NCBI RefSeq assembly: GCF_024614185.1
Contig: NZ_JAHTLF010000003.1
Location: 124,001-188,000, forward strand
Direction of reading: 5' to 3'
Source: Nocardioides carbamazepini
GTDB taxonomy: Bacteria; Actinomycetota; Actinomycetes; Propionibacteriales; Nocardioidaceae
DNA length: 64,000 bases
Part shown: piece after piece, positions 8,240-18,201 of the stretch
Position numbering within the stretch: position 1 is the first letter of the stretch
Layout of the letters: each line of letters starts with the position of its first letter
Position numbers and translations under genes: made by a program
The notes under the pieces: model-generated
What the model was told of the DNA's origin: nothing
What the model saw: the letters and a program-made list of their open reading frames with translations, nothing else
Database searches by the model: none

Positions 8240-11044
8240 TCACGGTCCGGTACCGGTCACCATGAGCCCGGTCTCCAGGTCGTAGCCGATCTGGTAGCCG
8301 CCCAGCTCGGCGCGCCAGCTGTCGTCGAGATGCAGCGCCAGCTGCCCGGCGAGCCAGTGGGACTCCTGCCAGCCGACGTGCGCCTGCGCCTCCAGTGCGG
8401 CGAGGGTGGCGTCGAACTGGCGGTCGTTGGTCAGCTGCAGCGGCAACCGGACGGTCGTGGCGGCGAGGGCCCGGGCGATGTCGTTGTCTGGCGGCCCGTG
8501 GAGAGGCACGACCGGGCGCCCGGCGTACTCGCTGCCGTCCTTGAGGTAGACGATCTCGCCGTCCGTGCGGCGCTGGACGACGATCACCTCGATGCCGTCC
8601 TCGCTGTCGCGGACCCGGCTGGCACCGGGCGAGCGCGTGTCGTCGGCCTCCGACCCGCCGCCGAGCTCGAGCCAGCCCCGGAGGTCGCTGGTGGCGGCCA
8701 CGGCGCGCAGCCGGTAGTCGTCGGCGCGGCGTCGCTGGTCGCCGACGATCAGGCGGTGGCTCTCGTCGGCCTGCACGATGACGTCACCCCAACCGACGGG
8801 ACCGGGCACCGGGGTGGCGTAGGCCTCCTCGACGAGGGGCCGGATGTCGTGCGGCAGGGTGAGGACCCCGGGAGTTCCTGGCGTGAGGCCGAGCACGGCG
8901 GCGCCGCGGAGCAGCAGGCTGAGATCGTAGATGGCGCGGCTGCCGCGGACCGGCTCGGGGACGCCGTCCTCACCCCAGTCCGCGACGCCGGTGACATAGA
9001 GCCGGGCGCTGCGCAGCGGCTCCGGCCGGTCGGCTTCGCCGTCGCCCCGGCGGTGGCGGTGCAGCCGACCGACCCGCTGCAGCAGGAGGTCGACCGGTGC
9101 CAGGTCACTCGCCATCACGTCGAAGTCCAGGTCGAGAGACTGCTCCAGCACCTGCGTGCCGACGACCACCTGCCGGGCCGGGCGCCGGGCGCCGGGCGGT
9201 CCCAGCGCGTTGCGCAGCCGGGTCTCCCGCTGCGCGCGATGCGTGGCGACGAACCGGGAGTGGATCAGTACCACCTCCACCTCCGGGAGGCGCTCGCGGA
9301 GGAACCGTGCGGCGTCCTGGGCACGGCCGACCGTGTTGCGGATGACGGCCGCGCACCCGCCCTCGGCGAGCAGCCGCTCCAACGTGGCGGCCAGCGATTC
9401 CAGTTCGTCGTCGAGGCAGGTGACCTCGACGGATCGAGGCGGCTCCGGCGGCGTGTCCTCCGGCGAGCCGGTGACCTCCACGCCGGTGCGGCCGACCGTG
9501 GTGACGGCGGGATAGGGCGCGTCCTCGGGAACGGCGGCGGAGGGCTCGCCGAGGCCGCGCCGGTAGGCGTCCGCGAGCTCCTGCCGCTGCCCGTGCGGAA
9601 GGGTCGCCGACATCAGCACCACCGGGACGCCGTACGCAGCGAGCCACTCCAGCGCGCGGGTGAGGTAGGCCCGCATGTAGTCGTCGGCCGCGTGCGCCTC
9701 GTCGATGATCACGACCTTGCCCGCGAACGCGAGGTGGCGCAGCGCCAGGTGCTTGGCCTGGAGTGCGGTGAACAGGAGTTGGTCGATGGTGCCGACCACC
9801 ATGGTGGCGAGCACTCCCTTCTTCCGCCCAGTGAGCCACGACAGGACGCGGGCCTCGGCCTGCTGCGCGGTGGCGCCGTCGTCGTAGACCGGGCTCACCC
9901 GGCGCTGGGCGACGAGCTCCCGGTAGCGATCGTTGAGTCCCGCCTTGCCGTGGGCGAGATGGGTGCTCAACGCGCCGGTCTGGTCGAGCCGGGAGATCCA
10001 GCCGAGTACGCGGTCGAACATCGCGTCCGAGGTCGCCATCGTGGGGAGTGCGACGTAGACGCCACCGCAGCCGAACCTCGCCGCCAGGGCCTCGGCGGCG
10101 AGGAGCGCCGCCTCGGTCTTGCCGCTGCCCATCGTCGCCTCGACGATGATGAGCGGTGGCTCGCCGGCCGTTCGAGCGGCGGTCAGCGCTATCCGCTGAA
10201 TGGGGCGTGGGGCGAACGCGGCGAGGGCGGGGAACCGGCGAGCCAGGAGCGCAGCGGCGTCGCCCTCCGGCCGAGAGGGTGCCCAGGGCGCTGGGAGACC
10301 GAGATCCTGCCAGGCGCGTTCGGCCCGCTCGCCCTGCCCGCCGCACTCGCCGAAGGGGAAGAGGTCGGTGTTGGACGCCAGCCAGTCCGAGACGATGACG
10401 GCGCCGGTCAGCAGCGCCTGAACGGTCGCCGGGAGCACACAGTCGGTCCAGGCCGCGAGCAGCTCATCGAGGTCGAGGCGGCGGGCGGTGGCATCGAGGA
10501 TCTCGTCTTGGACCTCCGCCCACCGACCCTCGCCCACCAGGTCCGGCCGGCTGCGGACCCGACTCAGCTGCGTTGTCGTCGGTGGGGTGCCGTGGTGGCC
10601 CCCGACCACCACGGCCTGGGACCGGGCCTGATGCAGGCCGAACCCGTGGTGCTCGCGCAACCACCGCTGGAGGATGTGGTGACCGACCAGTCCGTGGGGT
10701 GCTGTCGAGAACTCGGTCGAGTCCCGGGGCAGCAGGAGACCGTGCTCGCGCATCCGGTCGGCCAGTGCCGGCACCTTGGCCGCGAACGGCGGGGAGCACT
10801 TGCCGATGTCGTGGACGCCGGCGAGCCACTGGAGTAGCCGCCGGCCGTCACGCGCATTCGGTGGCAGGCTCGCTTCGATCAGCGACCGGATGTGGACCGG
10901 GAGCCAGTCCCAGACGAGCGCCGCGACGTCCGCCGAGTCCTCGAGGTGCTGGACCAGCGCCATGGAGTCGGTGCCCGCGAAGTCGGCGGACTTGCCCCAC
11001 ACCGACCACGCGGCATCGCTGTATCGGCCGGGGTCGGTGGACAT
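8240..11044 (-). CDS. cas3: Cas3 HD nuclease-helicase, type I-E
   Basis: 934 residues, ATG start. Cas3 nicks and degrades target DNA after recruitment by Cascade. The HD nuclease domain is N-terminal: H78-D79 in LAGVHDIGKCSPPF, then GGHHG at 148-152. The helicase follows: Walker A TMGSGKT at 304-310, DEAH at 448-451, SAT at 479-481, and the late motif QRVGRLHRH. All key residues are present, so the protein should be active. It is the first gene of the locus; 61 bases separate it from the upstream MFS gene on the same strand. Confidence 0.97.
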   Translation of the reverse strand: MSTDPGRYSDAAWSVWGKSADFAGTDSMALVQHLEDSADVAALVWDWLPVHIRSLIEASLPPNARDGRRLLQWLAGVHDIGKCSPPFAAKVPALADRMREHGLLLPRDSTEFSTAPHGLVGHHILQRWLREHHGFGLHQARSQAVVVGGHHGTPPTTTQLSRVRSRPDLVGEGRWAEVQDEILDATARRLDLDELLAAWTDCVLPATVQALLTGAVIVSDWLASNTDLFPFGECGGQGERAERAWQDLGLPAPWAPSRPEGDAAALLARRFPALAAFAPRPIQRIALTAARTAGEPPLIIVEATMGSGKTEAALLAAEALAARFGCGGVYVALPTMATSDAMFDRVLGWISRLDQTGALSTHLAHGKAGLNDRYRELVAQRRVSPVYDDGATAQQAEARVLSWLTGRKKGVLATMVVGTIDQLLFTALQAKHLALRHLAFAGKVVIIDEAHAADDYMRAYLTRALEWLAAYGVPVVLMSATLPHGQRQELADAYRRGLGEPSAAVPEDAPYPAVTTVGRTGVEVTGSPEDTPPEPPRSVEVTCLDDELESLAATLERLLAEGGCAAVIRNTVGRAQDAARFLRERLPEVEVVLIHSRFVATHRAQRETRLRNALGPPGARRPARQVVVGTQVLEQSLDLDFDVMASDLAPVDLLLQRVGRLHRHRRGDGEADRPEPLRSARLYVTGVADWGEDGVPEPVRGSRAIYDLSLLLRGAAVLGLTPGTPGVLTLPHDIRPLVEEAYATPVPGPVGWGDVIVQADESHRLIVGDQRRRADDYRLRAVAATSDLRGWLELGGGSEADDTRSPGASRVRDSEDGIEVIVVQRRTDGEIVYLKDGSEYAGRPVVPLHGPPDNDIARALAATTVRLPLQLTNDRQFDATLAALEAQAHVGWQESHWLAGQLALHLDDSWRAELGGYQIGYDLETGLMVTGTGP

Positions 11045-11105
11045 GGCCGGGAACCTAGTGGCCGCCGCTGACGGAATCAGGGGAACGTCAGATCGATCGT
11101 CAACC

Positions 11106-12386
11106 TCAGGCGGATCTTGTCACCCGGTAGCGCACGAACGACGGCACCGCGAGCGCCGCCACGACCACCAGCACGACGACCAGCACCCCGCCACCGGCCG
11201 CCGCGGCCGCCGTACCCACCATGGCGGCGCTCGCGCCGTGCGCGACGTCGGCGATCCGGGGGCCGCCGGCCACGACGACGATGAAGATGCCCTGCAGGCG
11301 ACCGCGGACCTCGTCGGCGGCCGCGGTCTGCAGCATCGAGGTGCGGAAGGCGGCCGAGGCCATGTCGGCGGCGCCACCGACGACGAGCATGAGGACGGCG
11401 AAGACGAGCCAGCCACGGGCGGGGCCCGACGTCGCGTCGGCGCCGAAGACGGCGAGGCCGAAGCCGACCATGGCCAGGCCCCACACGATGATGCACCAGA
11501 TGACGGCGCGGCCCTGGGCGGTGATGCGCGAGACCCAGCCCGAGAACACACCGCCGAGCACGGCCCCGATGGGGATGCCGGCGAAGAGCAGTGCGAAAGC
11601 CAGGCCGCCCTCCTCGGGGCCGAGGAAGCTCTCGTGCGCGATCTCGGGGAACAGCGCCCGGGGCATGCCGAAGAGCATCGCGATGATGTCGACGACGAAG
11701 GACATCATCAGCACCGGCTGGCCACGCAGGTAGGTGATGCCCTCGATCACCGAGCGGAGGCCCGGAGCCCCGGAGACGAGACCCTCGATCGGCAGCGCGG
11801 GAAGCCGGATGACGGCCCACAGCGTCGCGAGCAGGCACACCGCGTCCGCGAGGTAGAGCCACGAGAAGCCGGTGAACGGGATCAGGACGCCGGCGATGAG
11901 CGGTCCGCCGATCGCGCCCGCCTGCATCACCGTCATGTTGAGCGCGTTCGCCGCGGGCAGCATCTCCGCGTCGAGCAGCCGCGGCAGCACGGCCGCGCGG
12001 GTCGGCTGGTTGACCGCGAAGAAGCCCTGCTGCACGGCGAACAGCCCGAGCAGCAGCCACACGTTCCCCAGACCCAGGGCGGCCTGCAGGCAGAACAGGG
12101 CGGCGGTGCCGATCAGTCCGGTGGTGGTGACCATCAGGATGGTGCGCCGGTCGAAGTGGTCGGCGAGCGCGCCGCCCCACAGGCCGAACACGACGAGGGG
12201 AACGAGGCCGAAGACACCGGTCAGGCCGACGTACGCCGACGAGCCGGTGTCCGCGTAGATCTGGGCCGGCACCGCGACGACCGTGAGCTGCGCCCCGACG
12301 ACCGTGACGATGTTGGCGGTCCACAGCCGCCGGAAGTGCGGATCCTGCAACGGCCGGGTGTCGGCCAGCATCCCGCGAAGACTCAC
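11106..12386 (-). CDS. MFS exporter (EntS-like, MFS_3)
   Basis: 426 residues with about twelve hydrophobic segments and no signal peptide. The start [36 protein letters not shown] and the loop [11 protein letters not shown] are typical of the EntS/MFS_3 drug or siderophore exporters. The substrate cannot be read from the sequence. It ends 61 bases before cas3 on the same strand and is divergent from the DUF1905 gene; a link to CRISPR function is not suggested by family knowledge. Confidence 0.85.
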   Translation of the reverse strand: MSLRGMLADTRPLQDPHFRRLWTANIVTVVGAQLTVVAVPAQIYADTGSSAYVGLTGVFGLVPLVVFGLWGGALADHFDRRTILMVTTTGLIGTAALFCLQAALGLGNVWLLLGLFAVQQGFFAVNQPTRAAVLPRLLDAEMLPAANALNMTVMQAGAIGGPLIAGVLIPFTGFSWLYLADAVCLLATLWAVIRLPALPIEGLVSGAPGLRSVIEGITYLRGQPVLMMSFVVDIIAMLFGMPRALFPEIAHESFLGPEEGGLAFALLFAGIPIGAVLGGVFSGWVSRITAQGRAVIWCIIVWGLAMVGFGLAVFGADATSGPARGWLVFAVLMLVVGGAADMASAAFRTSMLQTAAADEVRGRLQGIFIVVVAGGPRIADVAHGASAAMVGTAAAAAGGGVLVVVLVVVAALAVPSFVRYRVTRSA

Positions 12387-12451
12387 CAGAGAAGGCTACG
12401 GACGGTACCGGGCGGGCGATGAATCGAGCCCGGTGCGACGGTCGACACGTC

Positions 12452-12751
12452 ATGAGCACCCCGGAGCAGAGCGGCGTCGGCCCGCTCGACATCACCTTCA
12501 TCGAGACCCTTCGCCAGAGCGACGCCAAGGGCGGCTGGACCTATGTCATCTGGCCCGACTCCGTCGCGCGCTTCGGCACCCGCGGCCGCGTCAAGGTTCG
12601 CGGCACCGTCGACGGCGCCGCGTTCGAGACGTCCTTCATGGCCCTCGGGGACGGCACGCACAAGCTGCCCGTCGCCAACGCGCTGCGCGTCGAGTCCGGC
12701 AAGCACGCCGGCGACACCGTCGAGGTCCACCTCACCGAGCGACTGGCCTGA
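12452..12751 (+). CDS. DUF1905 domain protein
   Basis: 99 residues from ATG at 12452; an upstream in-frame start at 12419 would add 11 unconserved residues. The whole protein is one DUF1905 domain: [19 protein letters not shown], then [14 protein letters not shown] and [14 protein letters not shown]. The biochemical role of this small beta-barrel family is not established. It is divergent from the MFS gene. Confidence 0.88.
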   Translation: MSTPEQSGVGPLDITFIETLRQSDAKGGWTYVIWPDSVARFGTRGRVKVRGTVDGAAFETSFMALGDGTHKLPVANALRVESGKHAGDTVEVHLTERLA

Positions 12752-12826
12752 CCCCACGCGCCGCGGCCGCGAACCGGACCTGACCCACGGGCGGGGCAGA
12801 GGAATCTGAGAAAGTTCGTGGCACGC

Positions 12827-12850
12827 TGTCGTAGGCAGTGTCCCCCGTTC
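12827..12850 (+). promoter_or_regulatory. Candidate ECF42-type promoter
   Basis: TGTCGT (12827-12832) followed after 13 bases by CGTTC (12846-12850) resembles the TGTCGA / CGTC type elements reported for ECF42 sigma factors. It lies about 60 bases upstream of the DGPF gene that is co-transcribed with an ECF42-like sigma factor, so autoregulation is plausible. The match is partial and the spacing short. Confidence 0.35.
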
Positions 12851-12912
12851 GTGGAGGGGGTGAGCGGCGGTCATCGGGACCGCCCCGCACCGACTGAACC
12901 CAGGAGAATCCC

Positions 12913-13278
12913 ATGACGCAGTACCTGCTTTCCGTGCACGGCAACGAGGAGGAGTACGCCGCGGTCCCCGAGGACCAGTGGCCCGAGATGTTCGCCGCGG
13001 TCGAGCGCTTCAACGAGCAGCTGCGCACCGACGGCGTCTGGGTGTTCGCCGGCGGCCTGGAGGGCGCCGAGACCGCGACGGTCGTGGACGCCCAGGGGGA
13101 CACCCCGGTGTTCACCGACGGCCCCTACCTGGAGACCAAGGAGCACGTGGGTGGCTTCTGGGTCATCGAGGTGCCCGACCTCGACGCCGCGCTGCGCTAC
13201 GCCACTGCGGGCTCGAAGGCCTGCCAGGGCAAGGTCGAGGTCCGGCCGTTCCAGGCCGAGCCCCCGGCCGAGGCGTGA
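12913..13278 (+). CDS. DGPF/YCII-family protein
   Basis: 121 residues, ATG preceded by AGGAGA. It is a single YCII-like alpha+beta domain: MTQYLLSVHGNEEEY, then FTDGPYLETKEHVGGFWVIEV containing the DGPF-type motif (DGPY here). These proteins are the standard genomic partners of ECF42 sigma factors, and this one overlaps its sigma factor by GTGA, implying translational coupling. Its biochemical activity is unknown. Confidence 0.92.
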   Translation: MTQYLLSVHGNEEEYAAVPEDQWPEMFAAVERFNEQLRTDGVWVFAGGLEGAETATVVDAQGDTPVFTDGPYLETKEHVGGFWVIEVPDLDAALRYATAGSKACQGKVEVRPFQAEPPAEA

Positions 13279-14495
13279 CGGACGACCCCAGGGCTGCCGT
13301 CGAGCGGATCTTCCGTGACGAGTACGGCCGGCTGATCGCCTCCCTGGTCCGCCGCTTCGGCGACATCGACATCGCCGAGGACGCGGCCGGGGAGGCGCTC
13401 GTCGCCGCCCTCGAGAAGTGGCCGAGGGACGGTGTGCCGCCCAACCCCGGCGCGTGGCTCACCACCACCGCCGGCAACCGGGCGATCGACCGGCTCCGGC
13501 GCGAGAAGCTCCGCGACGGCAAGCACCAGGCCGCCATCATGATCGAGGACGACACCCCCCATGAGCCGACCGGCGTCATCGAGGACGACCGGCTCCGGCT
13601 GATCTTCACCTGCTGCCACCCGTCGCTCGCGCCGGAGGCACGGATCGCGCTCACCCTGCGCCTGCTCGGCGGTCTCACCGTCGCCGAGATCGCCAGCGCC
13701 TTCCTCGTCCAGGAGACGACGATGGCGCAGCGGATCACCCGCGCCAAGGCCAAGATCAAGGGCGCGAACATCCCCTACCGGGTCCCCGAGACCGAGGACC
13801 TGCCCGCGCGCGTCGGCACCGTGCTCGCCGTACTCCTGCTCATCTTCAACGAGGGCTACCTCTCCTCCGGCGACGGCGAGCCCGTCCGCGCGGAGCTCAC
13901 CGGCGAGGCGATCCGGCTGGCCCGGACCCTCCACGAGCTGCTGCCCGCGGACCTCGAGGCGACCGGCCTGCTCGCGATGCTGCTCCTCACCGAGGCCCGC
14001 CGCTCGGTGCGGGTCCGCGCCGGGGAGCTGGTCCCGCTCGACGAGCAGGACCGGGGCGGCTGGGACCGCCGCCTGATCGCCGAGGGCCACGCGCTCGTCC
14101 GCGCCTGCCTGGCCGCCAACCGGCCCGGCCGCTACCAGATCCTCGCCGCTGTCAACGCCGTCCACACCGACGCACCCACCGCGGCGGCCACCGACTGGTC
14201 CCAGGTCGTCGCCCTCTACGACCAGCTCGCCCGACTCGACGCGTCGCCGATCGTCGCCCTCAACCGCGCGGTCGCGGTCGCCGAGCTCGACGGGCCCGAG
14301 GTCGCGCTCGCGATCGTCGAGCGACTGCCGCTCGACGGCTACCACGCCTGGCATGCGACCCGCGCCGAGCTGCTCCGCAGGCTCGGGCGCAGCGCCGACG
14401 CCCGCGCGCAGTACGACGCGGCGCTGGCCGTCTGCGACAACGTGGCCGAGCGCGCCTACCTCACCCGGAGGCGCGGCCAGCTGGCATCGGCCTGA
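13275..14495 (+). CDS. ECF sigma factor with C-terminal extension (ECF42 type)
   Basis: 406 residues from GTG at 13275, overlapping the DGPF stop. Region 2 is EYGRLIASLVRRFGDIDIAEDAAGEALVAALEKWPRDGVPPNPGAWL; region 4 is LRLLGGLTVAEIASAFLVQETTMAQRITRAK. Roughly 230 further residues follow, helical and TPR-like (DUF6596 type), with the family hallmark LLLIFNEGYLSS. There is no anti-sigma gene; in ECF42 the extension itself is thought to control activity. It most likely transcribes its own DGPF operon. Confidence 0.92.
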   Translation: MTDDPRAAVERIFRDEYGRLIASLVRRFGDIDIAEDAAGEALVAALEKWPRDGVPPNPGAWLTTTAGNRAIDRLRREKLRDGKHQAAIMIEDDTPHEPTGVIEDDRLRLIFTCCHPSLAPEARIALTLRLLGGLTVAEIASAFLVQETTMAQRITRAKAKIKGANIPYRVPETEDLPARVGTVLAVLLLIFNEGYLSSGDGEPVRAELTGEAIRLARTLHELLPADLEATGLLAMLLLTEARRSVRVRAGELVPLDEQDRGGWDRRLIAEGHALVRACLAANRPGRYQILAAVNAVHTDAPTAAATDWSQVVALYDQLARLDASPIVALNRAVAVAELDGPEVALAIVERLPLDGYHAWHATRAELLRRLGRSADARAQYDAALAVCDNVAERAYLTRRRGQLASA

Positions 14496-14663
14496 ACCCG
14501 GGCCCACGCCGTCGGTCACGGCCCTCGGGTGCCCGTGGCGGCCCGGGGTCATCGGCCCGGGCTCGTCGGCCCAGCAGAAGGGGGACCACGACCCCTGCTG
14601 CCCGGGTCATCCGTTCCGGGATCGTCGGTCCGCCCAGCACGAACAGCGGAAGAGGACGAGAAG

Positions 14664-15698
14664 ATGCAGGCTCGACGTACGGCGATATTGACCGCGACCA
14701 CGGTGATCGGCGCGTCACTGGTGACGATCGGGACGATGCCCGGTGCGAGCGCGGGCCCCCAGCGGGCGGACCTCATGGTCTTCGCGCTGGGCACGCCGCC
14801 GGCGACGGTGAAGCACGGCAGCTCCTTCGAGCTCGGTGCCACCGTGGCCAACAAGGGCCGCGCGAGCGCCAAGCGGAGCTCCCTGCGCTTCTACCTCTCC
14901 CGGGACCGGGCACGGAGCGCCGACGACATCGTCGGCGGGAGCGTGGCGGTGAAGCGGATCAAGCCTCGCAAGAAGAAGACCGTCAGCGGCAAGGTCCACG
15001 TCCCCGTGGGAGCCAGCGGGAGCTACTGGGTGCTCGCCTGCGCGGATGCGACCGCGAAGGTGAGGGAGACCAAGGAGCGCAACAACTGCCGGGTCTCGAA
15101 GAGCCAGGTGGAGGTCGACGCGGGTCTGCACGCGGCCCTGGTCGGCCGGCTCACCTTCCTCGACGAGGGGGAGCGGACCGATCCGACCACCGGGCGGGTC
15201 GAGACCTGGCGGCGCACGGCGTCCGCCTCGATCTCGATGGCCGTCGACGGGGACCCCCGCAACCCGACCTTCGCCAGCACCGGCAGCACCTACGAGCGCG
15301 CCGGATCGGTGGTCGCTCTCGAGGAGTCGGACAGCTGCCGCGTCGAACTGGACCGCGAGGAGACCGGCGGCGGGACTCTGAGGTACGCCGGCGACCGGTT
15401 CAACGACGACATCAACGGTCGTTTCACGCGCACCGACCTGAGCGGGCTGCGGATCGGCCTGTCGCTGCGAGCCGACTGGACCGCGACCACCACGCGGACC
15501 GGCCGGGGCCAGTTCCCGTGCGACCCCTCGACCACCACCACCCAGGGCACCGTGCTCGACGTCAGCAGCATCGAGCTCGCCGAGGTCTCGTCCACCGCCT
15601 CGGGCATCACCTACCGCGTCGTCGGCTGGCTCGGCGAGCAGAACACCCCGTCCGAGTGGGACAGGGTCGAGGGCACGCTGACCCTGACCCCGCGCTGA
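14664..15698 (+). CDS. Secreted CARDB-domain protein
   Basis: 344 residues from ATG at 14664 (purine-rich GAAGAGGACGAG upstream). A signal peptide covers about residues 1-30, ending in GASAGPQ. Residues 33-150 form a CARDB beta-sandwich: ADLMVFALGTPP, then GSSFELGATVANKGRASAKRSSLRFYLS, and KVRETKERNNC. The remainder is beta-rich, with no recognised catalytic motif. It is probably an exported adhesion or binding protein. Confidence 0.8.
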   Translation: MQARRTAILTATTVIGASLVTIGTMPGASAGPQRADLMVFALGTPPATVKHGSSFELGATVANKGRASAKRSSLRFYLSRDRARSADDIVGGSVAVKRIKPRKKKTVSGKVHVPVGASGSYWVLACADATAKVRETKERNNCRVSKSQVEVDAGLHAALVGRLTFLDEGERTDPTTGRVETWRRTASASISMAVDGDPRNPTFASTGSTYERAGSVVALEESDSCRVELDREETGGGTLRYAGDRFNDDINGRFTRTDLSGLRIGLSLRADWTATTTRTGRGQFPCDPSTTTTQGTVLDVSSIELAEVSSTASGITYRVVGWLGEQNTPSEWDRVEGTLTLTPR

Positions 15699-15764
15699 GA
15701 AGATCTCGGCGACGCACGGCGCTCGCGACGGCGCCTCGGCTCGGTGTGTTCCTAGGCTGGGCCC

Positions 15765-17702
15765 ATGACGCTCGCTCCGCTCGCTCTGCCGACCTCGCCC
15801 GACGACTGGCCCACCTGGTTCCGGGCCTACACCGAGGCGGAGCTGGACCGGGCGACGGCGCTGGTCGGCGCGCTGCGGGCGGCGCCGCCCACCGACCCGA
15901 TCGACGCCCTCCGGCAGTGGGACCGCGCCTCGGGCCACCTCGGCAACGCGTCCGCGGCGGGCTCCCTCTTCGGCAACGTCCACCCCGCCGCGGAGGTCCG
16001 CGACCTCGCCGACGCGGCCGAGCAGGAGGCGCAGCGGATCGCCACCTCCTGGGGTCTGGACCGGGCGCTGTACGAGGTGTTCGCCGCAATCGACGAAGCC
16101 GCGGTCGCCGCCGACCCCGCGGCCGCCCGGATGCTCGCCAAGGTGCGCGACGACTTCCGCCGCTCGGGCGTCGACAAGGACGAGGCCACCCGGACCCGGA
16201 TCGCGGAGGTCCGGGAGCGGATCACCGAGCTGGACCAGGAGTTCAGCCGGGTGATCCGCGACGACGTACGCACCGTCCGGGTCGCGCCGCGGCAGCTCGC
16301 CGGGATGCCCGACGACTGGCTGACCGCCCACCCCGTCGACGACGAGGGCATGGTCACCGTGACCACCGACTACCCGGACTCGGTGCCGGTGCGGATGTTC
16401 GCCCGCGACCAGGACGTCCGCCGTGACGTCACCATCGCCTTCCTCGACCGCGGCTGGCCCACCACTGAGCCGCTCCTCGCCGAGCTGTTCGCGCTGCGCC
16501 ACGAGCTCGCCACCACGGTCGGGTACGCCGACTGGCCGTCGTACGACGCCGACGTGAAGATGATCGGCGACGGGCCGGCGATCCCCGCGTTCATCGAGCG
16601 GATCGTCGAGGCGGCCGACGAGCCGATGCGCCGTGACCTCGACCGACTGCTCGAGCGCTACCGCCGCGACTTCCCGGACGCGACGGAGGTCCCCGGCTAC
16701 GACTACAACCACTACGCCGAGCTGGTCCGTGCCGAGAGGTACGACGTCGACTCGCAACGGGTGCGCACGTACTTCGACTTCGGCAAGGTCCGCCAGGGCC
16801 TGCTCGAGGTGACCGGCCGACTGTTCGGGCTGCGCTACGAGCAGGCCGACGCGCCGGTGTGGCACGAGGACGTCACGGTCTACGACGTCTTCCGGGACGG
16901 GGAGGCGGAGCGGATCGGCCGGATCCATCTCGACCTGCACCCGCGCGAGGGCAAGTACAAGCACGCCGCGCAGTTCACCCTCGCCGACGGCGTGGCCGGC
17001 GAGCAGCTGCCCGAGGGCGTGCTGGTCTGCAACTTCTCCCGGGGCCTGATGGAGCACGACCACGTGGTCACCCTGTTCCACGAGTTCGGCCACCTGCTGC
17101 ACCACGTGCTGGGTGGCCACGGCGAGTGGTACCGCTTCGCGGGCGTCGCCACCGAGTGGGACTTCGTCGAGGCCCCGAGCCAGATGCTCGAGGAGTGGGC
17201 CTGGCATGCCGACGTGCTGCGCACCTTCGCCACCGACGCCGCCGGCGAGCCGATCCCCGCCGACCTGGTCGCCGCGATGCGTGCCGCGGACGACTACGGC
17301 AAGGGCATCTACGCGCGGACCCAGATGTTCTACGCCGCGATGTCGTACTGGTTCCACGCCGACCGGGCCGCCGCGCAGGTCCCCGACCTCACCGCGCGGA
17401 TGATCGAGCTGCAGGACCGCTACGCCGCGCTGCCCTATCTCCCGGGCACCCACATGTTCGCCAGCTTCGGTCACCTCGGCGGCTACAGCTCCGGCTACTA
17501 CACCTACATGTGGTCGCTGGTGATCGCGAAGGACATGTTCAGCGCCTTCGACGAGTCCGACCTGTTCGCACCCGAGGTGGCACGTCGCTACCGCGACCGC
17601 GTACTGGTCCCCGGCGGCGCAGGCAATGCCGCAGATCTGGTCGCCGGCTTCCTCGGGCGGCCGTTCTCCTTCGACGCGTACGCCGCCTGGCTGGCCCGCT
17701 GA
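15765..17702 (+). CDS. M3-family zinc metallopeptidase (oligopeptidase)
   Basis: 645 residues, no signal peptide, so cytoplasmic. The zinc site HEFGH starts at H439 in VTLFHEFGHLLHHVLGG, with the distal glutamate expected in EWDFVEAPSQMLEEW. The C-terminal domain has the thimet oligopeptidase-like GTHMFASFGHLGGYSSGYYTY. M3 enzymes cleave short peptides, often releasing dipeptides. No operon partner; the 3' end overlaps an antisense membrane protein gene. Confidence 0.93.
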   Translation: MTLAPLALPTSPDDWPTWFRAYTEAELDRATALVGALRAAPPTDPIDALRQWDRASGHLGNASAAGSLFGNVHPAAEVRDLADAAEQEAQRIATSWGLDRALYEVFAAIDEAAVAADPAAARMLAKVRDDFRRSGVDKDEATRTRIAEVRERITELDQEFSRVIRDDVRTVRVAPRQLAGMPDDWLTAHPVDDEGMVTVTTDYPDSVPVRMFARDQDVRRDVTIAFLDRGWPTTEPLLAELFALRHELATTVGYADWPSYDADVKMIGDGPAIPAFIERIVEAADEPMRRDLDRLLERYRRDFPDATEVPGYDYNHYAELVRAERYDVDSQRVRTYFDFGKVRQGLLEVTGRLFGLRYEQADAPVWHEDVTVYDVFRDGEAERIGRIHLDLHPREGKYKHAAQFTLADGVAGEQLPEGVLVCNFSRGLMEHDHVVTLFHEFGHLLHHVLGGHGEWYRFAGVATEWDFVEAPSQMLEEWAWHADVLRTFATDAAGEPIPADLVAAMRAADDYGKGIYARTQMFYAAMSYWFHADRAAAQVPDLTARMIELQDRYAALPYLPGTHMFASFGHLGGYSSGYYTYMWSLVIAKDMFSAFDESDLFAPEVARRYRDRVLVPGGAGNAADLVAGFLGRPFSFDAYAAWLAR

Positions 17703-18201
17703 GGCCGGTGACCGACCAGGTCGGCGTCCGATCCGGAGCCGATGACGCCCGCGGGTCGCGGTCGGCCTCCGCGCGGGTGAGGGCGGCCCGGTCCGAAGCG
17801 GCCGCGCCGGCGACGGCGGACCGGGATCGTGTCGCCACGGACGGGCCGCGCCGGACGTGCCGGTCGACCGGGCGGTGCGCCCAGACCCACACGCCGGCGG
17901 CCGCGCCCAGGCCCAGGGCGAAGACGATGAAGACCGAGGCGGTGGTCGGCGTGGTCGGCCGGCCGTGGGTGAGCGCCAGCGTCAACGCCGGCCCGGCGAC
18001 GCCGAGTGCCCCGAAGACCGACACGACGGCGGCCTGCGCCCACCTCATCCTGGTCGGGATCCGCGGTGTGGCGGCGGGCGTGCCGTCGCGGCCCGGCCAG
18101 GTCCGGGTCTGCCACGGGCGTGCCGCCAGGAGCACGCCTGCCGCGGTCACGGCGGTCGATGCCGATACGAGTGTGGTGAGAGCCTCTGGATGGGTGCCCA
18201 T
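17539..18201 (-). CDS. Hypothetical small membrane protein
   Basis: 220 residues from ATG at 18201. Three hydrophobic segments are clear: LTTLVSASTAVTAAGVLLAA near the N-terminus, a second around VVSVFGALGVAGPALTLAL, and a third around FIVFALGLGAAAGVWVWA. The rest is an arginine-rich, probably disordered cytoplasmic tail. Codon third positions are strongly G/C, supporting coding. The tail overlaps the M3 peptidase gene by 164 bases on the other strand, so the true end is uncertain. No family recognised. Confidence 0.5.
   Translation of the reverse strand: MGTHPEALTTLVSASTAVTAAGVLLAARPWQTRTWPGRDGTPAATPRIPTRMRWAQAAVVSVFGALGVAGPALTLALTHGRPTTPTTASVFIVFALGLGAAAGVWVWAHRPVDRHVRRGPSVATRSRSAVAGAAASDRAALTRAEADRDPRASSAPDRTPTWSVTGLSGPARRRTRRRRTAARGSRRPDLRHCLRRRGPVRGRGSDVPPRVRTGRTRRRR

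Noticed and set aside
8111..10837. 908-codon open frame on the plus strand
   Set aside because: It lies antisense to cas3, has no domain, and results from high GC content in the opposite codon position.
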